Shown here in pieces: positions 57,547 through 64,000 of a stretch of DNA of 64,000 nucleotides. The DNA comes from Collimonas fungivorans (GTDB lineage: Bacteria; Pseudomonadota; Gammaproteobacteria; Burkholderiales; Burkholderiaceae_D), in the NCBI RefSeq assembly GCF_001584145.1, contig NZ_CP013232.1, positions 434,001 to 498,000 of the forward strand. Direction: 5' to 3'. The translations under genes and the position numbers were made by a program. A model generated the notes under the pieces. That model was not told the origin of the DNA, made no database searches, and was given only the letters and a program-made list of their open reading frames with translations. Each line of letters begins with the position of its first letter. Within the stretch, counting starts at the first letter, position 1.

Positions 57547-58557
57547 CTACGCCACCTCGAAAGCGGGGGTCACATAGTGGTGGGCACTGTTGGTGGCCTC
57601 AGATATGGGCCGCCTGAAGTTTAACGACTGCGGAAGACTACGTCTTTCGGGTTGTTTTTTCAGGGCTAAAAGAGCTTCGTCGGCCGAAGCAAATAAGACG
57701 CAACAAGCGAGAATGTAGGGTGTAGCTGAAAATGGCAACCCCGATGAGGAAAACACATCGTCCATTTTCTCCAGTTCCACACCCGGTACTTTATCTATGA
57801 AGACCGGTAATATGGTGCATAGCCAATCGTGCGGAAATTTAGCCAACACTTGGTCGCTTAACAAAGGTCTGGCAGGTCTAGCGGCACGTGCGCGCGAACG
57901 CCTGTCTCTGAAGCCGGCCTTTCGACGAAGCAACGCACGGACAGCGTTCAAATCAAACGGCCTTTCTCGCTCCAACAGAGCAAGCGACATAACGAGAAAT
58001 TGCTGGATGTATGGGTGTTGTTGACTTAGTGCGGCCCATTCTTCACTCACCATTTTGCTATCTGTTATGAAGCGCGAAGGAGCATTTAAGAATGCCTCCC
58101 CGTTGTTTACATATCGCAATGGTTGAAGATGCTTTGAACACATTGTAACCCCCGGCAATTGATGGTGGCGTCGCCAATAACTCATGCCGTAACTTTCCAG
58201 ATCCAATCTGATGCAATCACTGCAAAGATATGCGCCAAAACGCGCTGATCGCATACCTGTCTTTCGTACCGTCGACCGAACTTGAGTGCTGCCATGAGCC
58301 ACATTGAATAGGCATGATGTGAACGATCGGTGTAATGGAATTATTGTATGGCGCTGAACAAATTGCGTGAGCTCCATATTGGCTGCACTGCTGAGATGAT
58401 CCAAATGGCAGGTCTCACGGCGTAATGCTTTGGCGACGTTCGAGCATTGTGTGAGTAGATTAATTACCGCCGCTACAGATGGTAGGCCGTTTGCCCGCAT
58501 GAGACGCCCCAAATAGGAGCGATCTAGTTCGTCCGGCAATGGCAAAAGTGTGATCAT
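57547..58557 (-). CDS. tniQ: TniQ-family target-selection protein
   Basis: 336-aa protein with an N-terminal TniQ domain: PDELDRSYLGRLMRANGLPS (about 8-27) and the zinc ribbon Cys112-x-x-Cys115 (YLCSDC) ... Cys140-x-x-His143 (MCSKHLQPL). TniQ proteins connect a target-binding module to TnsC. It is encoded 26 bp downstream of a small HTH gene and convergent to tnsABC. Having both this protein and the larger TnsD-like one suggests two targeting routes, a pattern known in several Tn7-like families. Confidence 0.82.
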   Translation of the reverse strand: MITLLPLPDELDRSYLGRLMRANGLPSVAAVINLLTQCSNVAKALRRETCHLDHLSSAANMELTQFVQRHTIIPLHRSFTSCLFNVAHGSTQVRSTVRKTGMRSARFGAYLCSDCIRLDLESYGMSYWRRHHQLPGVTMCSKHLQPLRYVNNGEAFLNAPSRFITDSKMVSEEWAALSQQHPYIQQFLVMSLALLERERPFDLNAVRALLRRKAGFRDRRSRARAARPARPLLSDQVLAKFPHDWLCTILPVFIDKVPGVELEKMDDVFSSSGLPFSATPYILACCVLFASADEALLALKKQPERRSLPQSLNFRRPISEATNSAHHYVTPAFEVA

Positions 58558-58583
58558 CAGAAATTCGCTTTCTCCAAGACAGG

Positions 58584-58925
58584 CTAAGTTTTACTTTCAG
58601 TGGGTGCCAGAAGTGCCAAGGAGCGAATAACCGCAGCAAGTGCTTTCGAATGAGCTGCGGTACCGTCCCATGTTTCCGCTAATGCCTCGACCAATTCTTG
58701 GTTGGCGCGAGTTGAGTCGACGGACGTCTTTTTTGCCATATTTTCTGCATAAATGCATAATTCTTCAAACACTCGGGACTGTCGTAGTCCTCTGCCATTT
58801 AAAATTCGGCTTACCTGCGACTGGCTGGCATGGATCGCAGATGCGACATCAGCTTGAGTGATGCTTTTGGATTTGAATACTAGAGCCGCTCTGAATGCGC
58901 GAGCCTGGGGATCTGTTTTTGTCAT
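58584..58925 (-). CDS. Small helix-turn-helix regulator within the transposition module
   Basis: 113-aa protein with a Cro/XRE-like helix-turn-helix (SITQADVASAIHASQSQVSR then ILNGRGL, residues 21-47) and a helical C-terminal half. It precedes tniQ in one minus-strand unit. A perfect 24-bp palindrome lies immediately upstream (58938-58961), an evident autoregulatory operator. It probably sets expression of tniQ and hence of one targeting pathway (inference). Confidence 0.75.
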   Translation of the reverse strand: MTKTDPQARAFRAALVFKSKSITQADVASAIHASQSQVSRILNGRGLRQSRVFEELCIYAENMAKKTSVDSTRANQELVEALAETWDGTAAHSKALAAVIRSLALLAPTESKT

Positions 58926-58937
58926 GGGTTAAGCATA

Positions 58938-58961
58938 GAAATATGCATATATGCATATTTC
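58938..58961. promoter_or_regulatory. 24-bp perfect palindrome, HTH operator
   Basis: Left half GAAATATGCATA, right half its exact complement; centre at 58949/58950, 13 bp before the HTH gene's ATG at 58925. AT-rich and likely to overlap the promoter. Confidence 0.7.
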
Positions 58962-58968
58962 CACTATA

Positions 58969-59000
58969 GTTTAGATATCCGAAATGTCCAGTATCTAAAC
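58969..59000 (-). terminator. Inverted repeat at the 3' end of tnsD
   Basis: GTTTAGATA (58969-58977) and TATCTAAAC (58992-59000) form a 9-bp stem spanning the tnsD stop codon. No clear U-run follows, so it could be a weak terminator or a second regulatory site. Confidence 0.4.
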
Positions 59001-60767
59001 GAGCATGTCGATTTGACGACGGGATATATCGCGGCGTTTCAAGGCAATCTCAATGGCGCGTACGGTACGCGGTAGGCGATCCAGTGCTGATAATTTTGCT
59101 TTGAGTTCGGGGATTTCTTGATAGAGATGCCAAAGCATGAGCTTCTTCTTGCCAAGTGTAGGTCGCAGGACTAGCGCAGCTCGTTCCACTTCATGACTTA
59201 GCATCAAATCTCTCTCATCCCATTGCACTCTAGGCCGACGTTCGGGAGCACTGGCGTTGCGTGTGGGGGAGCGTTCGGTCAACCAGGCGCGGTCATTTCG
59301 ATATAGCCACGCATATGCGCCGGGATTCATGTTGCGGATAAATTTCACACCTAAAGTTGCATTCTTTGCCACAAGAGCTGACCATGATGCGCGGGCAGCG
59401 TCCTGCGCGGCTTGGTACCGAGCATGTTGCCATTCGGCGTGAAGACCAATCTCTGTGCGGAGCACATGAGTCACCGTTCCGATGGATATATGAAAATTCT
59501 CTGCCGCATCAATTTTTTCCGCACCCTGTCGAAGTTGTGCAACCAGGGCCTGGCGGGTCTCCAGCTTTAACTTCTTTGGTCGTCGAGAGACAGTGACACC
59601 CATTTGTGCCGCCCACACCATCGCGGTCGCAGTATCAATATTGAGTTCTGCAGCGGCGGCCCGTACGGATCTGTGATCTTCCTGAATACGCTTAGCTAAC
59701 TTCAGTTTTTTGTTGTCTTGATCTATTGTAGGGAGAGGTGTCGCGCGTTGGCAATTCGGTGCCAGACCGACACCAGGTTCGAATGCCGGCAATATTTGCT
59801 CATAGCTTCGAAAAAAATTCTCGTGGCTGCCGAGAAGCCAGTCGATCATCACTACGTGTCGCAATGGATGTGTTCCGGTACGAGGAGCTCTGAGGTGGCG
59901 AGACAACTGCTTATATGCTTCATCTACTGTTGCCGGAAGGGCAGAAAGCTCGGGAATCAATCGTAAGGTTTGCGTATGCTGCATGAAATCGATTGCAATT
60001 TCACGGAGTCGGAATCCACCCTGAGGCGTCAACAAATTTCGCTTCGCTAGTTCTGCGTGATAAAGCCTGTGCAATTTTGCCATGTCGATTCGAAATGCCG
60101 CATCGCTTTCTATAAGGCCCACTGTTAATTGTGTCAGCCGAGAAAAATCGTTAAGCGACGCATGATTTAAGTCTTTGAGGACCCGAGGTAACGGACGAAA
60201 ATGTGTCTCGTCTGGCAGGTGCCATAAAAATCGCTGGACGCCACTGGACTTGAGGTTTGACTCTTGCAATGGCAAGCTGTGTATGGGGCATACCCACACT
60301 CCGGGGTATTGGTGTTGCAGGTGCCAATATGCCCAGCCCCATGTTTCACGGTCTTCGGACATGCACGTCGCGCAGGCTTTGAGTGGGTGATGCGCGCGAA
60401 ATTGACTCGTCAATAATCCGAGTTCGAATTTTAGATTAGAGACTGTCGGGCCGCGCAGCGTGGCAACAACGCGAGCTTCTTCGCTCGCATTCATGAATTT
60501 CTTATAGTAGTGAAGTAAGGTACGCTCGGTACATATCTCGAGCGCTGAGCCAAAGCTATGTTCCGTACGCCTTACAAATTCGTCAATGCAACTTGGCAGA
60601 TCGTGTTGACTACCGCTTCTAGAGCGACCAAATAGATAGATATTGGTATCCTTTGCGAACTGATGACCCCAAAAGTAATGATGGCGACTGATTAGACTGA
60701 ACAGTGTTTCGCCTGGGAGCCAGGACAGTAATTCCGCGCTGTCGAATAAATCATGAGTGGTGTTCAT
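58995..60767 (-). CDS. tnsD: TnsD-like TniQ-family target-site-binding protein
   Basis: 590-aa protein. The TniQ domain (about 12-170) starts LLSWLPGETLFSLISRHHYF and holds the zinc ligands Cys132, Cys135 (ACATC), Cys160 and His163 (VCPIHSLPL). The C-terminal half has repeated helix-turn-helix-like units (RSVRAAAAELNIDTATAMVW; AENFHISIGTVTHVLRTEIG) that in TnsD proteins bind a chromosomal attachment site. It is a little longer than Tn7 TnsD (508 aa). The ATG at 60767 gives the natural N-terminus; an in-frame TTG at 60830 would add 21 residues. The cognate attachment site is not identifiable in the window. Confidence 0.82.
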   Translation of the reverse strand: MNTTHDLFDSAELLSWLPGETLFSLISRHHYFWGHQFAKDTNIYLFGRSRSGSQHDLPSCIDEFVRRTEHSFGSALEICTERTLLHYYKKFMNASEEARVVATLRGPTVSNLKFELGLLTSQFRAHHPLKACATCMSEDRETWGWAYWHLQHQYPGVWVCPIHSLPLQESNLKSSGVQRFLWHLPDETHFRPLPRVLKDLNHASLNDFSRLTQLTVGLIESDAAFRIDMAKLHRLYHAELAKRNLLTPQGGFRLREIAIDFMQHTQTLRLIPELSALPATVDEAYKQLSRHLRAPRTGTHPLRHVVMIDWLLGSHENFFRSYEQILPAFEPGVGLAPNCQRATPLPTIDQDNKKLKLAKRIQEDHRSVRAAAAELNIDTATAMVWAAQMGVTVSRRPKKLKLETRQALVAQLRQGAEKIDAAENFHISIGTVTHVLRTEIGLHAEWQHARYQAAQDAARASWSALVAKNATLGVKFIRNMNPGAYAWLYRNDRAWLTERSPTRNASAPERRPRVQWDERDLMLSHEVERAALVLRPTLGKKKLMLWHLYQEIPELKAKLSALDRLPRTVRAIEIALKRRDISRRQIDMLV

Positions 60768-60930
60768 GTCATTTGAGGCCGATTCATTATCGTTTAATGA
60801 GGCGTCGAGGCGAACGAACGGTACTTCCAAATGGGGATGTCACCTGGCACTTTGCGATCCAGTTCGGAATTTATGGCAGATTAAGCGCTAATTAATCCCA
60901 TTGCTAGTCAGATCAAGTAGGAATATTCAC

Positions 60931-61410
60931 ATGACCATAAAAGTATTTGTTGATACTGAGTTTACCGATTTCATTGATACGCATCTGATCAGTATTGGCA
61001 TGGCAGCCGATTCAGGAGAAGAATTCTACGCTGAGGTTCCGTACCCCGACCTACCATGTAGCGGGTTTGTCCGTGAAGCAGTTATTCCTTTACTGGGCCG
61101 CCTTCCGGGAGCCGCTTGTTCGGTTGATGATCTATACGAGAAGATGATTGTTTGGCTAAAAGATGTAAGGAAGGGGACGGAAGATGTCCAAATCTGTTTC
61201 GACTACCAAACAGATTGGGATTTGTTCGCCGATGTGCTGGACTATCGGATCCCACCGTGGTGTCATTCGCGTAGGGTTGGCAATCACATTAACGAGTTAT
61301 TGCGCTGTGAATTTTACAAAAAGAATAATCTTCCCGAGCATCATGCGCTCTATGATGCATTGGCAAATCGACATGCCTTCCAAGAGGTTCCATCTTCTCT
61401 GATGCCATAG
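60931..61410 (+). CDS. DEDD-type 3'-5' exoribonuclease-like protein
   Basis: 159-aa protein of the short RNase H-fold exonuclease family (Rv2179c-like). The first motif is VFVDTEFTD (Asp8, Glu10), the second FDYQTDWDLF near residue 90, and the last EHHALYDALANRHAF (His then Asp). Such enzymes trim RNA with divalent metals. The ATG at 60931 is preceded by AGTAGGAATATTCAC. It is encoded divergently from tnsD and is probably cargo; a role in phage defence or RNA turnover is unproven. Confidence 0.7.
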   Translation: MTIKVFVDTEFTDFIDTHLISIGMAADSGEEFYAEVPYPDLPCSGFVREAVIPLLGRLPGAACSVDDLYEKMIVWLKDVRKGTEDVQICFDYQTDWDLFADVLDYRIPPWCHSRRVGNHINELLRCEFYKKNNLPEHHALYDALANRHAFQEVPSSLMP

Positions 61411-61566
61411 ATAAAGCTGTCTTAGAATTGACAGTAGCATATGACTATAAAAACAGAAACTAGGATCGATCGACGTATGGCCAATAGCCGAAGCTGCCAT
61501 GTCTGCGGTTTTTTATATCAGATGTGCCGAATTGCTCTAATGATTTGATAATTAATGGAGGAACTG
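61411..61566. other. Gap
   Basis: 156 bp; no gene or repeat recognised apart from the ribosome site of the next gene. Confidence 0.3.
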
Positions 61567-61911
61567 ATGGGGCTAGGACAGCAAAGGCACTCACTGTACT
61601 GCGGCTTGCGGGCTGGCCTCTGTTTCGAAGTATTGAACGGTGAAGACGTCCTATACATTAGCGACGTCCCTTTTGAATTGGAAAGGATCGTAGGCAACTG
61701 GATCTTTTCCTTGCCTGAGGACCTCCTTGAGCCCACATCACCTAATACCATTTTTCGCGAAGATCCAATTAGGGGCAGAGCGATAACCCGCGCCGTATGC
61801 GAGGATTTTATTACTTGGATGCTTGAAATACTCAAGGGTGCCCAAGAGCAGCCAGATTTTCAAGAAAAAGTGATGGCGATAAAGCGCAAAAAGGAAAATT
61901 TTTCCAACTAG
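61567..61911 (+). CDS. Hypothetical small protein
   Basis: 114-aa protein, MGLGQQRHSLYCGLRAGLCF at the start, mixed alpha/beta, no membrane segment or known motif. ATGGAGGAACTG precedes the chosen ATG, with GGAGG six bases upstream; the ATG at 61555 would consume that site. Same strand as the exonuclease and the next gene, possibly one cargo operon. Confidence 0.5.
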   Translation: MGLGQQRHSLYCGLRAGLCFEVLNGEDVLYISDVPFELERIVGNWIFSLPEDLLEPTSPNTIFREDPIRGRAITRAVCEDFITWMLEILKGAQEQPDFQEKVMAIKRKKENFSN

Positions 61912-61928
61912 ATAATTGGGAGGAAGCA

Positions 61929-62257
61929 ATGGCAGCCGAAGCTACTGAAAAAAATCGTGGTGCAAGCAACGTCAAAAGAGAAGAAAGATATTGTCGAAAA
62001 AAACTAGGAAACTTGGCATTTCAGTTTCTGAGTTAGTGCGGTGTGGGGCTAGAACATATACATCAGAGGCGGAAGATGATGAGTTAGATGTAGTTGCGGA
62101 TGTGGCAAAGGCTGCGGCTGGGCGCGCATCAGACTCAATTGACGAGGTGCTGGCATTTGTTGAGGCCAGCCTCGTCATTAGACCGGCCGAATTTCGCTGG
62201 TGTAGAGCCATGTCATGCACTCTTACTCATTCGGCTTGCGGTGGCCGCAATATGTAA
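61929..62257 (+). CDS. Small protein split by an A7 run (frameshift or relic)
   Basis: TTGGGAGGAAGCA gives a strong ribosome site for the ATG at 61929 (MAAEATEKNRGASNVKREER), but that frame stops after 35 codons. At CGA-AAA-AAA-C (61986-61996) a -1 shift would continue into TRKLGISVSELVRCGARTYT and a helical acidic stretch up to 62257. The combined ~110-aa product looks like one protein, with a ribbon-helix-helix-like centre. Either slippage on A-AAA-AAA, a real mutation, or a base-call error; alternatively the second part starts at TTG 61991. Its 3' end overlaps the convergent DUF2235 gene. Confidence 0.4.
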
Positions 62258-63825
62258 ATGTTGATCGGGCTGATTGCATTTCCCTCTGCATCGCGTTTGC
62301 ACCGATAGCCTTCCGTTTGGATCTGCGAACTGGGACTGACCGTTGCCTCGTCAGAACTTACGAGAATGTCGTTCACGTGAATTGCTAAGTAGGTCTTGTC
62401 GCCCGTTTGAAGACTGCCATATGAAAGCTTTGCTGTCTGCCCTTCTGGCAGCCGTTTCCAAATAGCATCAGAAAGAACAAGGCTCGATCCGTGTTCGTTG
62501 TAGGGCGCAAGGAATCGATAATTTAGGCGGCGAACACCATCAGTGATAGAAAACTTAAAACTAGACGCATCGATCGAAGACGGAGCATATTCAAGTATAG
62601 TGACGCCTTGATCCTGGCGTTTCAGTTTCAGTACTAGGTTGTCTTCTATGTGAGATCTAATCCGCGCCGTCCCTGAACCTCGTTCCATATTGGCTAGCGA
62701 AAGAGCATATAGGCGCGAAGCAATATCCGCATCCCTAACGTCGCTTCGTAGTTGTGCGTCCTTAATGTAATAGGACCGCGTTACTGAATGATCGCTGTTC
62801 GGCGCCGAGCGCCCCGAAAGCAAGTCAAAAATTCCACGGGAATCGTGCTTGCCTTGCGTGAACGGATCGTCGAATGACTCCCAGCAGTTTTGAGATAGCA
62901 GGCCCATTTTGTAGAGGAACTGCTCCGAGATATCGCGATAATTGTCTCCAACGCCGACCTCGTACGCAGCACCGATGTCCGAATGGGCGCCTGGCAATAT
63001 AAGTAAATTGATCCGGTGAACGTTGAACGGATTTGTTATGCCAGAATTTGAGGGCGCCGTGGTGTCATGATCATCGCGGTCAATGACGGGAACGAAAAGT
63101 GAACGCGGCTCGTCTTTGGCAACCATGTGGATCAGGTAGTCGAGTGATGCAGGGAGTGACAGTTGCAGCGTATCCATCTGACCGGTAGAGACAGTATCGT
63201 AGAGCATTGCGTAGAAATGCGGTGTACCGTCCGGGGCAACAACCCCGGCGGATGACTTAGGCCAATCTTGTTCAACGATATTCATGAAGTGCCGCGCGAT
63301 CGCTGCACCTCTGCTAAATCCGACCACAAATATCCGAATCTCGACGTTGGGATCGGCTGCCAACCAAGCAGATGCCTGAACGAAAAATTCGCGTTTAGCA
63401 TGTTGGGCTATGCTGGTGCTGGTGTAACCGACAAGGCCATCGAGCCAATTCCTAAAGTATTCGTTTTGCATTCCTGGACCGGGGTAATAACGTGCCTCTA
63501 TGCGTTTGGCGATGTGCGCCACAACTGTTGGTCGTTCGTCGACACTGACGCGGGTAGCATCATTCATCGTGCCGTCAAAGGCGACCTTGTATATTTTTAC
63601 GGATCGACCGTCGAGCGGATGAGTGATCAAAGGAACGCTGGATTCAGGTTTCTTATAGGTGACCTCAACCAGTTCACGATCTGTGGCAGTGACGGCAATA
63701 GGGCGGCTACCTGAAAATATCGAGCACCCGCAAAGCAAGGCCGTGAGAGCCATCGCAGGAATATACCAACCCTTGAATGATTTTCGCTTAACAGAAATAT
63801 TTAAGTAATTGAAGATATTGCGCAT
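62227..63825 (-). CDS. DUF2235-family lipoprotein hydrolase
   Basis: 532-aa protein with a lipoprotein signal peptide: basic start, hydrophobic stretch and a lipobox-like LCGC with the modified Cys at residue 34. An alpha/beta-hydrolase domain of the DUF2235 type follows: VAFDGTMND (about 81-89), nucleophile elbow VVGFSRGAAIARHF (Ser171), and LLILPGAHSDIGAAYEVG (Asp/His of the triad) near 275. Members include type VI secretion phospholipase effectors; here no VgrG, PAAR or immunity gene is visible, so an envelope-located lipase or esterase is the cautious reading. Gene lies convergent to the small cargo genes. Confidence 0.75.
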   Translation of the reverse strand: MRNIFNYLNISVKRKSFKGWYIPAMALTALLCGCSIFSGSRPIAVTATDRELVEVTYKKPESSVPLITHPLDGRSVKIYKVAFDGTMNDATRVSVDERPTVVAHIAKRIEARYYPGPGMQNEYFRNWLDGLVGYTSTSIAQHAKREFFVQASAWLAADPNVEIRIFVVGFSRGAAIARHFMNIVEQDWPKSSAGVVAPDGTPHFYAMLYDTVSTGQMDTLQLSLPASLDYLIHMVAKDEPRSLFVPVIDRDDHDTTAPSNSGITNPFNVHRINLLILPGAHSDIGAAYEVGVGDNYRDISEQFLYKMGLLSQNCWESFDDPFTQGKHDSRGIFDLLSGRSAPNSDHSVTRSYYIKDAQLRSDVRDADIASRLYALSLANMERGSGTARIRSHIEDNLVLKLKRQDQGVTILEYAPSSIDASSFKFSITDGVRRLNYRFLAPYNEHGSSLVLSDAIWKRLPEGQTAKLSYGSLQTGDKTYLAIHVNDILVSSDEATVSPSSQIQTEGYRCKRDAEGNAISPINIYILRPPQAE

Positions 63826-64000
63826 GTGTGCTGAATCCTAATTCGAATAGAAAAGCTATTTCTGTTCTGCGTTGCCGGCGATTCGAAAGGTACACGAAGC
63901 TGCGGCAATTAGCGGTAGCGCTAACAAAATTTGTCAGTTTCCCAGTCAAATCTTGTCCACATTTTGGTAGTACAAGTGCGGATCACTTCCAGATTTTTTA
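63826..64000. other. Upstream region of the DUF2235 gene, window end
   Basis: 175 bp with no gene; AT-rich promoter-like sequence and no recognised repeat. Confidence 0.3.

Noticed and set aside
52823..60767. CRISPR-associated transposon
   Set aside because: No cas gene, array or guide-like repeat was found in the window; target selection is explained by TniQ and TnsD proteins.

Overview
The window looks like a chromosomal segment of a Gram-negative betaproteobacterium, probably Burkholderiales and perhaps Oxalobacteraceae. That placement is inferred from the TonB/ABC sugar-uptake module, the catabolic gene families and codon use; no rRNA or other marker gene is present. The left two thirds (1-41 kb) is metabolic and scarred by decayed genes and insertion-sequence ends. 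The right third (42-64 kb) is AT-richer accessory DNA with a defence island and a Tn7-like transposition module.

1-15 kb: a TonB-dependent receptor (5' end outside the window) is followed by exbB-exbD-tonB and a Tat-exported phospholipase C. Then comes a galactoside-type module: a LacI repressor, an ATPase, a GH42 beta-galactosidase, a binding protein and two permeases, with a perfect 18-bp operator palindrome between repressor and operon. It ends in debris (receptor fragment, aldehyde dehydrogenase fragment, IS21-type istA remnant). 15-19.3 kb: amidohydrolase, alpha/beta hydrolase and FAH-family hydrolase, divergent from an AraC regulator.

19.5-40.2 kb: two related copies of one catabolic cluster. 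Copy A has LysR, RraA-type aldolase, D-2-hydroxyacid dehydrogenase, an ACS-type MFS carrier, an SMP-30 stub, a COG3618-type amidohydrolase and two MFS carriers. Copy B has a frameshifted IclR, a polar amino-acid ABC transporter, an aminotransferase, an RraA-type aldolase, a COG3618-type amidohydrolase, a frameshifted DHA2 carrier, a LysR stub, a deleted Tat-amidohydrolase, an ACS carrier and an SMP-30 lactonase. The two copies have decayed in complementary ways. IS66, GH74, MCP and helicase fragments lie between and after them.

42-48 kb holds the most interesting locus. An XRE repressor and an ImmA/IrrE-like metallopeptidase (the CapH/CapP arrangement known from CBASS) are divergent from a tight operon. 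The operon encodes a tandem-domain class III nucleotide cyclase, a probable E2-like (ubiquitin-conjugating fold) protein whose start codon overlaps the cyclase stop, a three-helix membrane protein of the Pycsar-effector (DUF5706) type, and an unrecognised 340-aa protein. I read it as a Pycsar-like anti-phage system with an E2 accessory, analogous to short type II CBASS, and with predicted damage-responsive control. The divergent promoter carries repressor-like palindromes.

48-52 kb: IS-end debris, an AbiEi/AbiEii-type toxin-antitoxin operon with two palindromic operators, and two small unknown or DNA-binding genes. 52.8-60.8 kb: tnsA-tnsB-tnsC, then convergent tniQ, an HTH gene and tnsD, i.e. 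a Tn7-like element with two TniQ-family target selectors. 60.9-63.8 kb: a DEDD-type exonuclease, small unknown genes (one with a possible A7 frameshift) and a DUF2235 lipoprotein, probably cargo. The outer ends of the element are not firmly located.
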